Part shown: one piece after another, positions 44,768 through 50,969 of the stretch
Layout of the letters: the number at the start of each line of letters is the position of its first letter
Numbering within the stretch: position 1 is the first letter of the stretch
NCBI GenBank assembly: GCA_030144725.1
Contig: JASKMD010000031.1
Coordinates: forward strand, 8,405,823 to 8,469,822
From: Haematococcus lacustris
Taxonomy: Eukaryota; Chlorophyta; Chlorophyceae; Chlamydomonadales; Haematococcaceae
Direction of reading: 5' to 3'
DNA length: 64,000 bases
Notes under the pieces: model-generated
The model's input: only the letters and a program-made list of their open reading frames with translations
Database searches by the model: none
Told to the model about the DNA's origin: nothing
Made by a program: the position numbers and the translations under genes

Positions 44768-45922
44768 GCAGGAGCAGCAGCAGCTGGAGCAGCAGGCATT
44801 CCCCACCCCCCCTCTTCCGCAGCGGCCACATCTGTGGCTGAGGGGGCAGCTGGTGCACCCCGCCCTACCGCAGCAGCCCCCAGAGGCCCCACCCTCACTC
44901 CCGATTCTGCTGGCACATCCTCAGGGCAGGCAACCCCCCATGCCTCAACACCCGGGTTCAAGGTGTTTGGTCGTGAGGGCATGGTGCTCATCATCGCCAT
45001 GCAGCTGGTCAGCATCCTCCTCATCCCTTACAGCCACGAGCTGGTGAAGCTGTTCGCCCCGTTCTGGAACGCTGTCATGCCGGACGATGATGGGCATGTG
45101 AACGAGGCTTTGCTGCCAGAGCTGGAGGAGAAGTTGAGCACACTGACTGCTCTGGAGGTGATTGAGGTTGAGCTGCAGCCGGGTCAGGCATTGGGCATGA
45201 CGGGGGTGACCATTCACGCTGGCGCTGAGGGCCGACCAGGCACAGCCTCCGCCCGTGCCCACTTCTATGGCAGTGTGTGCTTTGTGGAGAACACCACCAC
45301 TTTGGTCAGGCAGATGGGCAAGATCATCGACGGCGCAGCCATGCCTACAACAGAGGCCGACTTCAAGAATAAGGACAAGTGGCCTATTTGGAAGACCGAA
45401 GCTGGTGGCAGCATGATGCCCCCTGAGCCATACGAGCCTGTTGCCCAGTTGGAGACGGACAGGCTGTGGCAGGACCGCTTCAACGGCCCCTTGGATGACA
45501 TCAGGAAGAGGCAGGTCCAGCTGATAGCTGCTTGGAAGGCAGCAGTAGAGGCACGTGCGGCTAAGTTGAAGCGGCATAAAACGGCTGAGGCCAGGGCTGC
45601 TAAGGCAGCCAAAGCTGCAGAAAAGTTAGCCCAGGAGGGGGCTGCCACGGCAGTACCAGCAGCAGCGGTACAGGGTGGTCCAGCTGCGGGTGAGGAGAAG
45701 GGTGGGGCCAAGAAGGTGGACAAGCCAGCTGCAAGCAGGAGCGAAGGCCAGGCTAGGAAGGGGGGCAGGGGCAGGGGCAGTGGCACTGGCAGCGGCAGAG
45801 GCAGGGGCGGTGGCAGGGGCAGAGGCGGGGGCAGGGGCAGAGGCAGGGGCAACGGGCAGCAGGGTGCTGGGGCAGGGGGTGAGGGGGAGGCTCCACAGGC
45901 TAAGCGCCGCAAGGGACAGTAG
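28538..45922 (+). CDS. Host-type multi-exon gene of unknown function, with a 14-kb intron
   Basis: Exons read from splice sites and frame: 28538 to about 28705, about 28795-28849, 28956-28999, 29090-29174, 29251-29547, 29718-29921, 44016-44198 and 44414-45922 (stop TAG). The last four fit phase 0 without adjustment. The protein has a basic region (KITKSRRARAKVKR), a conserved-looking core (KQKIFMPDQVVEFQQYVLTH, FSWGLFNKLSDEDKTRHLLA), an Ala-rich stretch from CAG repeats, a hydrophobic segment (MVLIIAMQLVSILLIPY), a lysine/alanine-rich helix and an RGG-type C-terminal tail. The tail suggests RNA binding; the rest is not recognised. The 5' end is not found and may lie beyond satellite block 2. 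The intron 29922-44015 carries the telomere-type repeat and the LINE. Confidence 0.6.
29941..30067. repeat. Interstitial telomere-type repeat (CCCTAA)n
   Basis: About 21 units of CCCTAA with a few variants (CCCTAC, CCCTAT, CCCTGA, CCATAA), on the forward strand. It is the TTAGGG type on the reverse strand. It lies inside the intron, 18 bp after the exon end at 29921, and outside the target duplications of the LINE, so it was probably present before the LINE inserted. Confidence 0.95.
30191..30203. repeat. LINE target-site duplication, left copy
   Basis: CATGTGTGGTTTC, identical to 43986-43998. It marks the 5' end of the inserted element. Removing the element and one copy restores an intron of about 0.3 kb. 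Confidence 0.75.
30308..34376 (+). CDS. Possible spliced ORF1 product of the LINE
   Basis: The first third of the long frame also reads as a spliced gene. Intron-like segments: 32234-32353 (120 nt), 33290-33465 (176), 33545-33677 (133, GC-AG), 33758-33897 (140), 34031-34169 (139) and 34241-34328 (88). Joining the exons gives a Gly/Pro/Ala-rich then acidic C-terminus, passing through GLNLSWIFNAAAGEGPET, and ends SSGDTLA at a TAG at 34374-34376, before the 2A motif. A strong 3' splice site also lies at 30973. The exon pieces look more protein-like than the long frame does there. The unspliced frame stays open throughout. Splicing is predicted from consensus only. Confidence 0.4.
30308..43876 (+). 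CDS. LINE polyprotein: 2A, two Josephin-like domains, APE, RT, PHD, RNase H, CCHC, restriction-like endonuclease
   Basis: 4522 codons from the ATG at 30308. Residues 37-60 are hydrophobic; about 118-181 repeat RAQTR; 220-980 are an ORF1-like region with an RGG/Ser-rich end. A 2A motif ends at Pro1638. Two Josephin-like units follow (Cys1651, His1752, Asp1767 and Cys1835, His1952, Asp1967). The APE endonuclease covers about 2183-2412 (Asn2185, Glu2212, Asp2329 with Asn2331, SDH ending at His2408). The reverse transcriptase has PGPDG near 2767 and YADD at 3002-3005. A PHD finger lies at 3577-3625. RNase H has Asp4062, Glu4105, Asp4123 and Asp4182. CCHC is Cys4308, Cys4311, His4319 and Cys4324, and the PD-(D/E)XK site is Asp4399, Glu4423 and Lys4425. 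All catalytic residues I can check are present. The residues are seen; activity is inferred. Confidence 0.8.
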   Translation: MEATDSWNVNANFETAGTMDAVSHCISQLPGKRHARYGRAVIAAILLLLHLQLTHCCGSTIAPLPTHTASLCHNLVAQELQQPGQYNSSRVDLNGERHHDCDCQHATAHTTCPAHTTSPRAQSRSQFSNQRAQTRWLGINPRAQTRGPDTYQRAQTRRLNPRAETRGIHANLKAQTRRTNNLRTHLHWVDMNCTISSHIARHDACQLDTLKELPYCPCLHHAGQKAQVTVKIGATTAFNKVALGRALPARLYTGPTAAGYLINRRRIDPRLTNLPAAALSGYTANRPMTMLWTGHILKTEPLSTDCILPMMNKTHSKETTAAQLERWTAGAIGPNAESSITAEDSRTFKLGPPRAPFDCIPAKYTEQRLPSDIPAILAAHASSPYLTDVATEHGVTLGRMNLILQEDQAQTCQYSTKVTIHLQPHAGCQQLGLSHSERSRPTPPALMRQAIHSAAAGIVLADMGAPCSSSAEWDAYAAKQGADQGNLAVLQALSPSAVTQGQGQMDYTIHSDNPQLEQLLSRYRSIQVEIAGVFTITISAATPPAAPGLGMPAKKQPGVFNPDDLLSLLYLLQDTHLATNPNPIGQLIKGNSVEGARWRDTAGKGQVRPLSFSSVYGDVITPMRDAEGRYLELTYTHPITQQVGNAKPTNPTQTSAHHNHNAATTITVARSLYILANVDATQESSIKLRGSTAPQGAVLAFCTPEGHPLNQRRLETAAHLILIPASRQDALSMIAAMQQLRGLTQSAGSRTYLGIQSRWLGGGRRSREPVWLADIKDPIPGNPARTVAVTLAENFNTTGLHYTPDQGAFTLRAVVAMAKPSTMQDIPGANVLHDIQSAATDALVQARVATTGQLDYLKAVKDARAQVAQAAEETLEPEAPGGWGLRVPVQSDEMQPLPPSAPTLPSSAAAPPPPTWGTSGRGKSLPPHAPAKASRGPTPAAQARGFPPGGRGNGSRGGSSRGNSSRGNSSRGSSGSLGDFDNLTIDTGTLALPQVLQPNCTTPMAMHAIHHPLPTRTLIPAQHATPKATQPDKQPPHPQQHPKGPCAAHHMHRPHLDSQEPEQAWTRPREEHLAWLQQQASNLTPQCQTIRLTHSQHAPIPQPGLTLIPKPHSTHDTCMPPSAGGGGDQVTAGAGITTWKDAVRLGHSTQVTTAAAGAPPPCQPTPHLLTLTHSNTTTNGSDTMLWTNNTQWTLIRRQYHLPLPLDQSETKDAQDWRLASTPGDSTSAGSLTRQQGKGQRLVRTHGRTPNTTHRTDTTSPPPHLPNRIEHTPYTPLPMTNPHDCPCTGVTPEGDAETGTEAEQPHGDTMNEVSGMTCMTHHTAQYVWTHMHHDLCTPPPTGTPGRPAWIEWGYSGLGRRRANGVRQTMTTEMAANITSSCLAYSSSCLAYSCLAYTQHKLPLRGRQATIQAMHLDRRSNSIATCQWGHRDMLPCKTQHTCSPHRQHKLERRGSHTWPATHTPHPPLTHILGPLQPPIGHPGWKPLNQPNLRPTTDILLIGAVMWTLIRLGSHHTTTPTKAQSQRCIRRQRKRLTKLAATLHVTTYNWLHGMDGNTTRLWAINSMAYQTETYMKGHTCSNTTTVHQYNTTIQAYMTHRTNPHTPASINVRMLTWEAISYLTHISWLLMASGDVEPNPGPEGLHFEKQVASHCQIHALNHAAGHQWLTNQDLANFHMSELSARHGDQRTMWALARDEQGACNDTVINLYLTSHYGLSTHSVGHLRTRKDWSTRNLDVLSATHGTHAFLCKAPTHSMAIRKHNGTWYLLDSQAEAPTLLHTTSNNTYHTACEVQVIISIPNHTEAMAVARSRARLGPIISSPPDTHIAYMERQHKQCCLVHALNMAVGKPMIKPEDVITHCRSLGTHIQDLANKARREHRSIPLHSSLPHIYEESGNFTISTINHYLYHYHKDLHLCPTTTEHTLDHITPELLNTLTGNVDSYTNTAAILITNNHATTIRRIDHAWQWLDSERGHPRRLDTPEDWLQLHGMLVQIKKGDAANTNLIHPLCWLADPTRRATTEQLEQHLRTTHIDLTTQDLGTQPAHGPRPDRPLPKIATAQPASSKRTGTATEDMNAGPRLRQVAPTVTLPTLQDRSSNSKRPTSSGTIVDKRRTKPRAQPKDSHTQTLMYRYLNTAPTPPPAATPKTPQPPTDNLPEHPGPHPQHSTLPTQPQPTHNRQHITLTTLNVRSLHRSRNDVLNLVHQHSPDILILTETMTQPRSNNPGSGWLKRVMPDYTIHRHRGHSEVLLGIKHNLAIQMQTTMLSPSTEAEVNARCVILTLNQHQCEQLTIIATYWPSGSNGEALSLREKMQEHIRTATGHLPGSLILAGDINATMKTEDRSEHTEYTQDSMMRGFATEMHLIEADPGDRAWTYQQPHCNSRIDAILTRDARHGPEHRTHVHTNAYLSDHRPLTATLNTTRLGIDLAAPHKPPKHSHTILTTPITNKDREAYRLAVQQPSSGVPQLHAELTAFLAPIYTEATHHLATLGRTNPQQPQRLTSVAGRPAREAVDTAATMLTNLLQTCRTAAIKTCNTKTLTRGGQHYQRRTMCRIRLALGRKLKTARDLSRKANSLFKQTNVHPTIDELIPETDATNEEIRDAVQARQGEDPTENHVQAALAQLANTYRDQIHQLDDDDSALAIAQARVRMQQLISTQPKKANKRILRPSRTDHKGLQALADPDTKTICTAPADLNRIVTAAYGQKLSAPTPKTGHYTNKQTRNYPWARAKADDAFSMHACQNIHWLHTAIMDKAGFQECISRLAGGKAPGPDGVENEIIKMLPWEMRETIHQLFIIMWATGCTPTTWKTSDTCLLYKDKGQETDLNSYRPVGLANTVYKLWTSLITKTLSEYAEANGMLSKNQAGFRSHRNTTQQLQMLVMALEDAKLAKADIYALLVDFTSAFNTTCQDKLLWIMHDLGFPTDATDAVKDLYTGATTRFKTPYGHTDPVSVNRGTIQGDSLSPFLFLIYIEPLLRWLQVGARGYKFKSATADSGEHTTVSSVDYADDIAILCNTLRNLRCQADKLSAFSDWGHLIISHSKTLATAALHHSVETGMCSNAAEADKRARHQLQTVSLQGKPVTYHRPTSPFTYLGVLITMTLDWKPQHTAMITQLRQKLERLRRSFASARQAIHIIRTAIIPSLAYSFCAVPCTPGDLELYDRSINQCVKLKLRLPLGTPNAIIREDAEKLGMGISSTAQEYHARNTTALIHSLQSTDVAHAHISRSMLHKQITWLSTQASTQGHRMLTLLHHTLRARQLVYASISGLSATEEGLPLYHEECQTLGRLITQASSSQAHDVVSASITCLKSLGITHASELSCKGNTHIITGSMLTSKYGKKVKQKHIIALNTLAAMAAQPSCPDATATRAIRDSRNTSLDLPPDQRKITTWAAGLTELAPTPAVPDTRTRYMDMKAYAVKHVTQPATADRTAAAPAAHEVIRTSSRLLKREQRATQSAPTKPTPPKAGTKRNNEGRQTQTIPQDIVRIVGLDLPGLSSWKVDKACRCKPKKLGCILGAMYGHQEAITSIDGWQWDGINKENYYKVHWKPTVIDRWALPLCAEEGYTPTHIETISREEAKDVCTCELCWLPKGDSPMCHNCKRAYHPACLEEAHLSGHKEPGYWLCPICKFGSNDFKTTMRQSAHSDLIRVHWHPTLEPAPLITAHLDYIAKRNDYDEENRQIQEARHARPDTHLPAHTRQGLPDPHTWLPRCTNLHSKATFHTYPINPQTDIVGTGKCETFLQLHPHMTAPAMSLSTGEPIMPRHDLVQHVTVHDESGRTVGLLTKDQHQHLHAWLQHTPHTRNLATEVVALLRRQDAQSSHHPMRGAQDKALNTLHATRSFPSTVQRWADPLTVRPETTTYWSPDTNDTAFGAHHNCLLVRHTGLSTWNVPADDAVALKCVNHAIHSATQEEAMATIMLIPGKKGISYPKHIDTLRRYPEYCQHLANIPPTKTKSSKSGKHANLHIYVIWNAAGQQLVTKGNPQGWLASTATALHPQRDTHPIRNRPTNQSQPATPPSGHKQHMRLPLDRDLPTSGHQRSHNQLTEHSTTQPRMAITEWATIAYTDGSCIKTSGAAPESVGAGVYIPETNVLVTVAMDDPESNTINRAELTAIHAALKAGAKRIATDSLCSLYQIRRALANPMSLITHRHNDILTDIATLIIDSPATIHFYKVRAHSGIIGNEGADALAKYAALHPELANTPAYSPTTRNETKNWLSNAADGGFPAPLPDCRHSVRAHMHRKHKLGLANQDSIYYQMTQEITKAAAKGAGERVMIDTNISTHAQRTALLYRTGGLYNQKLAMRWKRATDDRCPLCGNADSAPHLLSGCSETLPMVQERHNGAGRLITKAISKGTLGGYISFADTGSWEKGAKESLDLPSDTLHTTLQTLGLKPEDTKHTTRPDILMVTPHKKASKDGKDTKRVCIIEIKYCSDSRWTDQLNKALTQHTHLAKTIRKEDHMVAIIPILLGIGGITYEAHTRQHLLALGITQANTTKLLNKLTRHAMEAAHSIAKTSYRLRATRGGGG
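35195..35221 (+). other. 2A ribosome-skipping motif GDVEPNPGP
   Basis: Codons for G-D-V-E-P-N-P-G-P, matching the 2A consensus D(V/I)ExNPGP, preceded by the hydrophobic segment YLTHISWLLMAS that 2A peptides need in the exit tunnel. Release would occur between Gly1637 and Pro1638, splitting the polyprotein into an N-terminal product and a protease-nuclease-RT product. 2A motifs are known from several viruses and from LINEs of trypanosomes and some animals. Confidence 0.85.
43986..43998. repeat. LINE target-site duplication, right copy
   Basis: CATGTGTGGTTTC, identical to 30191-30203. It lies 18 bp before the 3' splice site of the host intron (TTCTTTTCAG at 44015). Confidence 0.75.
44726..44765. 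repeat. CAG trinucleotide run in the last exon of the host gene
   Basis: A run of about 13 CAG units, read in the GCA frame as alanine. It is part of a longer Ala-rich stretch (44480-44800) made of GCA and GCAGCN codons. Length polymorphism is likely. Confidence 0.85.
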
Positions 45923-46486
45923 TAGGGGGTTGTGTAGGGCGCCAACAGATCAATAGCCATTGCACATCATCACGCCTTGCACAACAAGGTACACATAGAG
46001 CCAATGCAGGTGTGCGTCATGCTGTCGTTGATGTTGTCATGTGTGGTGATGTTGGTGTGCTGATGCCAGGCCAGCTGGTCATGATCTCGTTGCCGCTCAT
46101 GATGTTGTCGTTGTTCATGTCTCTGATGCTGATACATGAGCATGATGACGAGTGTAAGGTGCACAGTAATAGTCAGAATCCTATCATCCAGATATGATTA
46201 CATTGATTAAGATGAGCCATTGAAATGAGCCATAGACACAGGCAACATGAGTTAAGGTTTACACGGACTTCATTAAGGGTGGACATACGCTTGAGGCATC
46301 AACCTGGCCTTGCATCAACACAGCAACATTAAACAACCGTAGGTTGACCATCAACATCAGCAATAACCGCTGTCACAACAAGCCACACAACAAACGATAG
46401 AGAAATAAAGGGAACAGAGAAACAGCGTTGCCCTAGGGCATGGTACACAAGTGCAGAAACACAATGACGTTGCAAGGACACAATCG
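45923..46486. other. 3' flank of the host gene
   Basis: Probable 3' UTR and spacer. TGTAA, the usual polyadenylation signal of green algae, occurs at about 46153-46157 (GAGTGTAAGG). No other gene is seen. Confidence 0.35.
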
Positions 46487-47432
46487 CTATTACCTCCAGC
46501 GCAGTAGCCATAGGCACCTGCGCAGTAGTCACAAGCTTCAGCACGGTAGCCATTACCTCCAGCGCGGTAGCCATTACCTCCAAGGCGGTAGACATTGGCT
46601 CCATCGCGGTAGTTATTAGCTCCAGCGCGGTAGCAATTAGCTACAGCGCGGTAATTATTAGCTCCAGCGCGGTAGCAATTAGCTACAGCGCGGTAACTAT
46701 TAGCTCCAGCGCGGTAGCAAATAGCTACAGCGCGGTAGCTATTACCTCCAGCGCGGTAGCCATTGGCTCCATCGCGGTAGTCATTAGCTCCAGCGCGGTA
46801 GCCATTGGCTCCAGCGCGGTAGTCATTAGCTCCAGCGCGGTAGCAATTAGCTACAGCGCGGTAACTATTAGCTCCAGCGCGGTAGCAATTAGCTACAGCG
46901 CGGTAGCTATTACCTCCAGCGCGGTAGCCATTGGCTCCATCGCGGTAGTCATTAGCTCCAGCGCGGTAGCCATTGGCTCCAGCGCGGTAGTCATTAGCTC
47001 CAGCGCGGTAGCAAATAGCTACAGCGCGGTAACTATTAGCTCCAGCGCGGTAGCAATTAGCTACAGCGCGGTAGCTATTACCTCCAGCGCGGTAGCCATT
47101 GGCTCCATCGCGGTAGCTATTAGCTCCAGCGCGGTAGCCATTGGCCCCAGCGCGGTAGTCATTAGCTCCAGCGCGGTAGCCATTGGCTCCATCGCGGTAG
47201 TCATTACCTCCAGCGCGGTAGCCAATGGCTCCAGCGCGGTAGCTATAGGCTCCAGCGCGGTAGCCAATAGCTCCAGCGCGGTAGTCATGGGTTACCGCGC
47301 AGTAGCCACCGGCTCCCGCGCAGAAACCATCGGCTCCCGCGCTGAAACCACCGGCTCCCGCGCAGAAACCACCGGCTCCCGCGCTGAAACCATTGGCTCC
47401 AGCGCGGGAGCCGCTGCTAATTTGTGTGAGTG
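46487..47432. repeat. 22-bp satellite, block 3 (GCTCCAGCGCGGTAGC + 6 bp)
   Basis: About 42 tandem units of a GCTCCAGCGCGGTAGC core with spacers such as CATTGG and TATTAC, and a higher-order repeat (46690-46880 recurs at 46860-47050). The right end changes to GGCTCCCGCGCTGAAACC units and closes with the 33-bp boundary sequence shared, in inverse orientation, with block 1. Confidence 0.95.
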
Positions 47433-48370
47433 CATCCTTGCTGGGTGCGCAGCGATGAGCAGCTGTCATAGCATAAGGCAGTTCAAGCACATAGCCTTGC
47501 CCTTGGTCTTAGCACACCACAGCTGGCTTGACCTGCGGTGTGTCATTGCTGTTGGCCGGAGGGCCCTGGCAGCAGGAAGATCCAAAAGAAGCAGACTTGC
47601 CAGTTGCTGCACCTGCCTCAGCCCCAGACCAGTCATGGTGCTCTGGGCAAGGCACCACCACCACCACCCGAGGCCAAGGCCAGGACTCTGACCAGGCAGC
47701 AGCCAGGGCAGCTGCGCTTGTCTCTAGCCTGGCAGGAGGTAATGCCTACCTGCCTGCCTGCATGCTTAGGTGCTTCAGTGATTAAGTATTAGTGGGAGTG
47801 CCACACAGAAGTGTGCGGGACAGGCTTAGTTGTGGGCCCCTCAGCTGTGCCTCCTGCATAGGATACCATATGTGTAGGTATAGCATATGAGACGGCAATA
47901 CGTGGCGGGCCCAGCCTCCTTCTGCCCCTCTTGGTGTGGAAGGGCTGTGGATGTTGCGCTGCCCGCCACCTCTCATCGTTGGCCACCCACCCTGAACTGC
48001 AACAGTGCAACAGTGCAACTCAGCGAGGAGGTAGCACACATGGCATGGCAGTTGCGCTGCAATTGTAGTACAGCGTCACAAGCTGCGTCACCCTGGGCTC
48101 TTCGCTTGCAATGGAGAGAGTGCGCCACGGCAAACAGATGACACTTTTGGTTGCAGCGAGCCACCGTGGCATTGATCTTTCTTAGCTTTGCAGCAGCCTG
48201 GTGCCTGACCTGAAGGTAATCTGGGCAAGAGGGACGACAGGTACCACGGCAACCACGGGGCATTGTTGCCCCGCCAGGCAAGTGCACAACAGGGCACATC
48301 ACAGCTGCAGGCGCTTGTCAGCAGCAGGGTCATTGCTGGCTTAACGCGCTGCATGGTGTGGCTGCTGCAG
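47433..48370 (+). other. Upstream part of a WPW gene, possible exon near 47560-47740
   Basis: One frame reads an Ala/Gln/Thr-rich peptide (SAPDQSWCSGQGTTTTTRGQ, then DQAAARAAALVSSLAGG) up to a possible GTAATG splice site near 47741. The remainder shows no motif. It precedes the WPW exon at 48371. Confidence 0.3.
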
Positions 48371-49000
48371 GGATTAGATGATGGCCCAGCATCAGCCAGC
48401 CCCACCCCACTAGCAGGCCAGGCTGCATCACCAGGTCGGCAAGCAACCACCAGGAGCGGGCCAATGAACTGTGCACAGCACCCTGTGCAACAGCCCCTGC
48501 GTACAGCCTGCCCTATTTCATCGCCGGGCCCGCTAGCCGCACCCTTGCTGATGCCCAACTGTGTACGGGAGGTGCTGAACAAGGCTCAGCAACTGCAGGA
48601 CCTCCTTTTGGTCAGCCGTGGTGCAGCAAATGATCTTGCAATGCAGCACAATGTTGATGCAACACTCCTGAGAGACCTAGACCCGGATTTCCTCCCGTTC
48701 TTGTCCCAACCGGCTCGGCCACCAAACTGGAACATCAGAAGGGAGGGGCAGCAGGTGGTGATGGTGTGCGTGCCAAGCAATGGCATGCCCACACTCCAGC
48801 GGCCTCCGCCTCCCTTTCTTGTCAGCTGCCTTGGCAACAGTGTGTGGGAGCTGGTGTGGAAGGCTCCTGACTGGCCCTGGGGGAGTGTGCAACAGCACTG
48901 GGGGAAGGTGGAGTGGGTGGCAAAAGGGCCACACCAGGAGCTGGTGCTGGGCTTGCAAGCAGCAATCAGGCCTGGACATGCAGCAGACAATAGCTCAACC
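48371..49000 (+). CDS. WPW-domain exon, copy A3
   Basis: The exon starts after GGCTGCTGCAG. It has a Ser/Pro-rich lead, the helix REVLNKAQQLQDLLLVS, DATLLRDLDPDFLPFLSQP, QQVVMVCVPSNGMPTLQRPP, VWELVWKAPDWPWGSVQQHW and HQELVLGLQAA. It keeps every landmark of the module but is diverged from the first-block copies. Its frame runs into a fold-back MITE at 49000, which supplies the stop codon at 49013-49015, so the original end is lost or spliced. Function is unknown. Confidence 0.5.
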
Positions 49001-49238
49001 ACTCCTACAAATTAATCCCTGCGTTTTTCCCTGCGTTTTAGGCCAACCTTGTCCGATTGGACTGAAATTTTGATAGATGGTGTTTTGCAGGAAATAAAAC
49101 ATACTGTTTTTTGAAAACTTTTCTCAAAAAACAATATGTTTTATTTTCTGCAAAACACCATCTATCAAAATTTCAGTCCAATCGGACAAGGTTGGCCTAA
49201 AACGCAGGGAAAAACGCAGGGATTAATTTGTAGGAGTG
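49000..49238. mobile_element. Fold-back MITE, copy 1
   Basis: The two halves (49000-49105 and 49130-49238) are near-perfect reverse complements, from CACTCCTACAAATTAATCCC to its complement. The flanking dinucleotide AC is the same on both sides. It has no coding capacity. Confidence 0.85.
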
Positions 49239-49552
49239 ACCCCGTCCAGCTCAGTGGTGCATGCAGCTTTTTCTACCCCTCAGCAGCAGGGGCCAGGGTC
49301 ACAAGGGGCAACCATGGTGGGGCGAATGGAAGCCGCTGCCAGTAAAGGCCCTCCCTCTCTTGCTCTGCCCCATGCCCCACCATGTGGCTCTGAGCCCCTT
49401 CCTGGTCAGCATGCTGGCAATGGTGAGGTTTAGCTGTCACAGCAATGGCATGGCGGCTGCCTGGTGCACAGACTTCACATCATGGTCAAGCTAGGCATGC
49501 AATGTGGTTAGATCTCAACAGCTTCCTGAATGGTTTGTGATGCTTGCCTAGT
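49239..49552. other. Spacer between two MITEs
   Basis: Remnant of gene sequence between the WPW exons (Ala/Gly-rich frames). No clear exon. Confidence 0.3.
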
Positions 49553-49898
49553 CACTCCTACAATCTAGTCCCTGCGTTTGTCCCTGCGTTCTACCGACCT
49601 TGTCCGATCGGGCTGAAAATTTGATAGATGGCAGTTTTCAGAAAATAAAACATATTTTTCAAGAAAAATATTTGGAAAAATCTAAAAGCTGCTGCGCTGT
49701 AGCCCGCAACCTATCCCTGCACTTATCCCTGCACCTACGCCCCAGGGCCGCAGCGCAGCCGCCTTTGATTTTTTCAAAATATTCTTTACTGAAAAATATG
49801 TTTTATTTTCTGCAAACTACCATCTATCAAAATTTCAGCCCGATCGGACAAGGTCGGTAGAACGCAGGGACAAACGCAGGGACTAAATTGTAGGAGTG
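49553..49898. mobile_element. Fold-back MITE, copy 2, with internal insertion
   Basis: The same terminal sequence (CACTCCTACAA...TTGTAGGAGTG) and the same inner words (CCTTGTCCGAT, ATAGATGG, AAAATAAAACATA) as copy 1, but with a central segment of about 110 bp containing its own GCTGCGCTG/CAGCGCAGC inverted repeat. The flanking dinucleotide is GT on both sides. Confidence 0.85.
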
Positions 49899-50363
49899 GT
49901 GCCACTTTGTCCTGGGCATGTGCTTGGGTGAGCTCTGTTCAACCCAGCAGGTGAGCAGTCTGGCTGTCCGGCCTTCTCCTTGCATTTACTCTGATAGCCT
50001 CGAAGTGGTGATGTTGATGCACTGATTGTGCACACATCAAGCAATAGGTGACTTGCTTTTCATATATTGTGGCATGCCGCCTGTCAAACTGTCCATGGCC
50101 ACAACGTGCGTCCCCTCTTATCATTGAGATGTCACCATGGCAATAAGGAGAAACACGTCCGCTTGATGCCTTGCTTTCAGGCGTAAAGGGAGCAGCAGGT
50201 CGCAGCTTGACGGCAAGCCTCGGTGGCCCAGTGCCTAGTGCCGTAATGTCACCCTCCCAGGCAAGTGTGGAGGGCGTTACTGCCTGCACATGTCAGTGCA
50301 GGAGCTCATGCTAACCCAACCCGTTGTATGTTCATGGTCTGGCCGTAGGCAGCACTGCTTGCA
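49899..50363. other. Intron-like spacer
   Basis: No exon recognised. It ends at a possible 3' splice site (GGCCGTAGGCAG) at about 50352. Confidence 0.3.
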
Positions 50364-50969
50364 GTGCCGGGCACCCATGGCACTGGCAACACCGCATCAC
50401 CACACAGCCAGCCTGCCACCCCAGCCAGCCTCGCCTTTGATGGAGGTCCTACCAGCACCTTAGAGCAAGTTGGAGGACAGACGGATGGCGCACAAGCCTC
50501 AAATGCTACAGATCCAGGCTGTCCCTCAAGCGAAGCTGGTCACACATCTGGCCCTAAGCCACTGCCCAACAGTGTGAGCACAAGGGTGCATCACGCTGAG
50601 GCAGTGCGGCAGAACCTCTTACACACCCGCAGTGAATGGGACTTTGCCCTGAAGCCTATGTCAGATGTTGGCAGCCTCTACCTACTCAACCTCATCGCCC
50701 AGCCCACACCACCAGGTGACTGGGAGGAGCAGGCCATGGACTTCGTCTTCCCTGTGGTGTGTGTCACTCATGACGGCCTCTGCAGCCCGCACCAGCTTCC
50801 ACCACCCTTCCTCATTAGGAGCATGCGGGACCATCAGCTGACGGTGGTGTGGAAGCCTGACTGGCCTTGGTCCAGCGTTGAGCAGCACTGGGAGAGGGTG
50901 GTGTGGACAGCCCTCACACAAGGGCACATGGTAGTGGGCTTGCAGGCATCAAGCAATGCTAGCCACTAG
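50364..50969 (+). CDS. WPW-domain exon, copy A4, terminal
   Basis: The frame has a Ser/Thr/Gly-rich lead, the helix STRVHHAEAVRQNLLHTRSE, VGSLYLLNLIAQP, PVVCVTHDGLCSPHQLPPPF, LTVVWKPDWPWSSVEQHWER and HMVVGLQASSNASH, then a stop TAG. It is intact. This copy ends with the domain itself, without the Gln/Pro tail of the first-block copies. With A3 it probably forms a two-domain gene interrupted by the MITEs. The upstream end is uncertain because it starts within an exon. Confidence 0.5.
   Translation: MPGTHGTGNTASPHSQPATPASLAFDGGPTSTLEQVGGQTDGAQASNATDPGCPSSEAGHTSGPKPLPNSVSTRVHHAEAVRQNLLHTRSEWDFALKPMSDVGSLYLLNLIAQPTPPGDWEEQAMDFVFPVVCVTHDGLCSPHQLPPPFLIRSMRDHQLTVVWKPDWPWSSVEQHWERVVWTALTQGHMVVGLQASSNASH

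Noticed and set aside
44293..45960. Reverse-strand Ala-, Leu- or Pro-rich frames opposite the last exon of the host gene.
   Set aside because: They are shadows of the Ala-rich and RGG-coding forward strand.
46357..47490. Reverse-strand frame of 377 codons (YRAGAN repeats) in satellite block 3.
   Set aside because: It follows the repeat unit through all frames and has no features outside the satellite.
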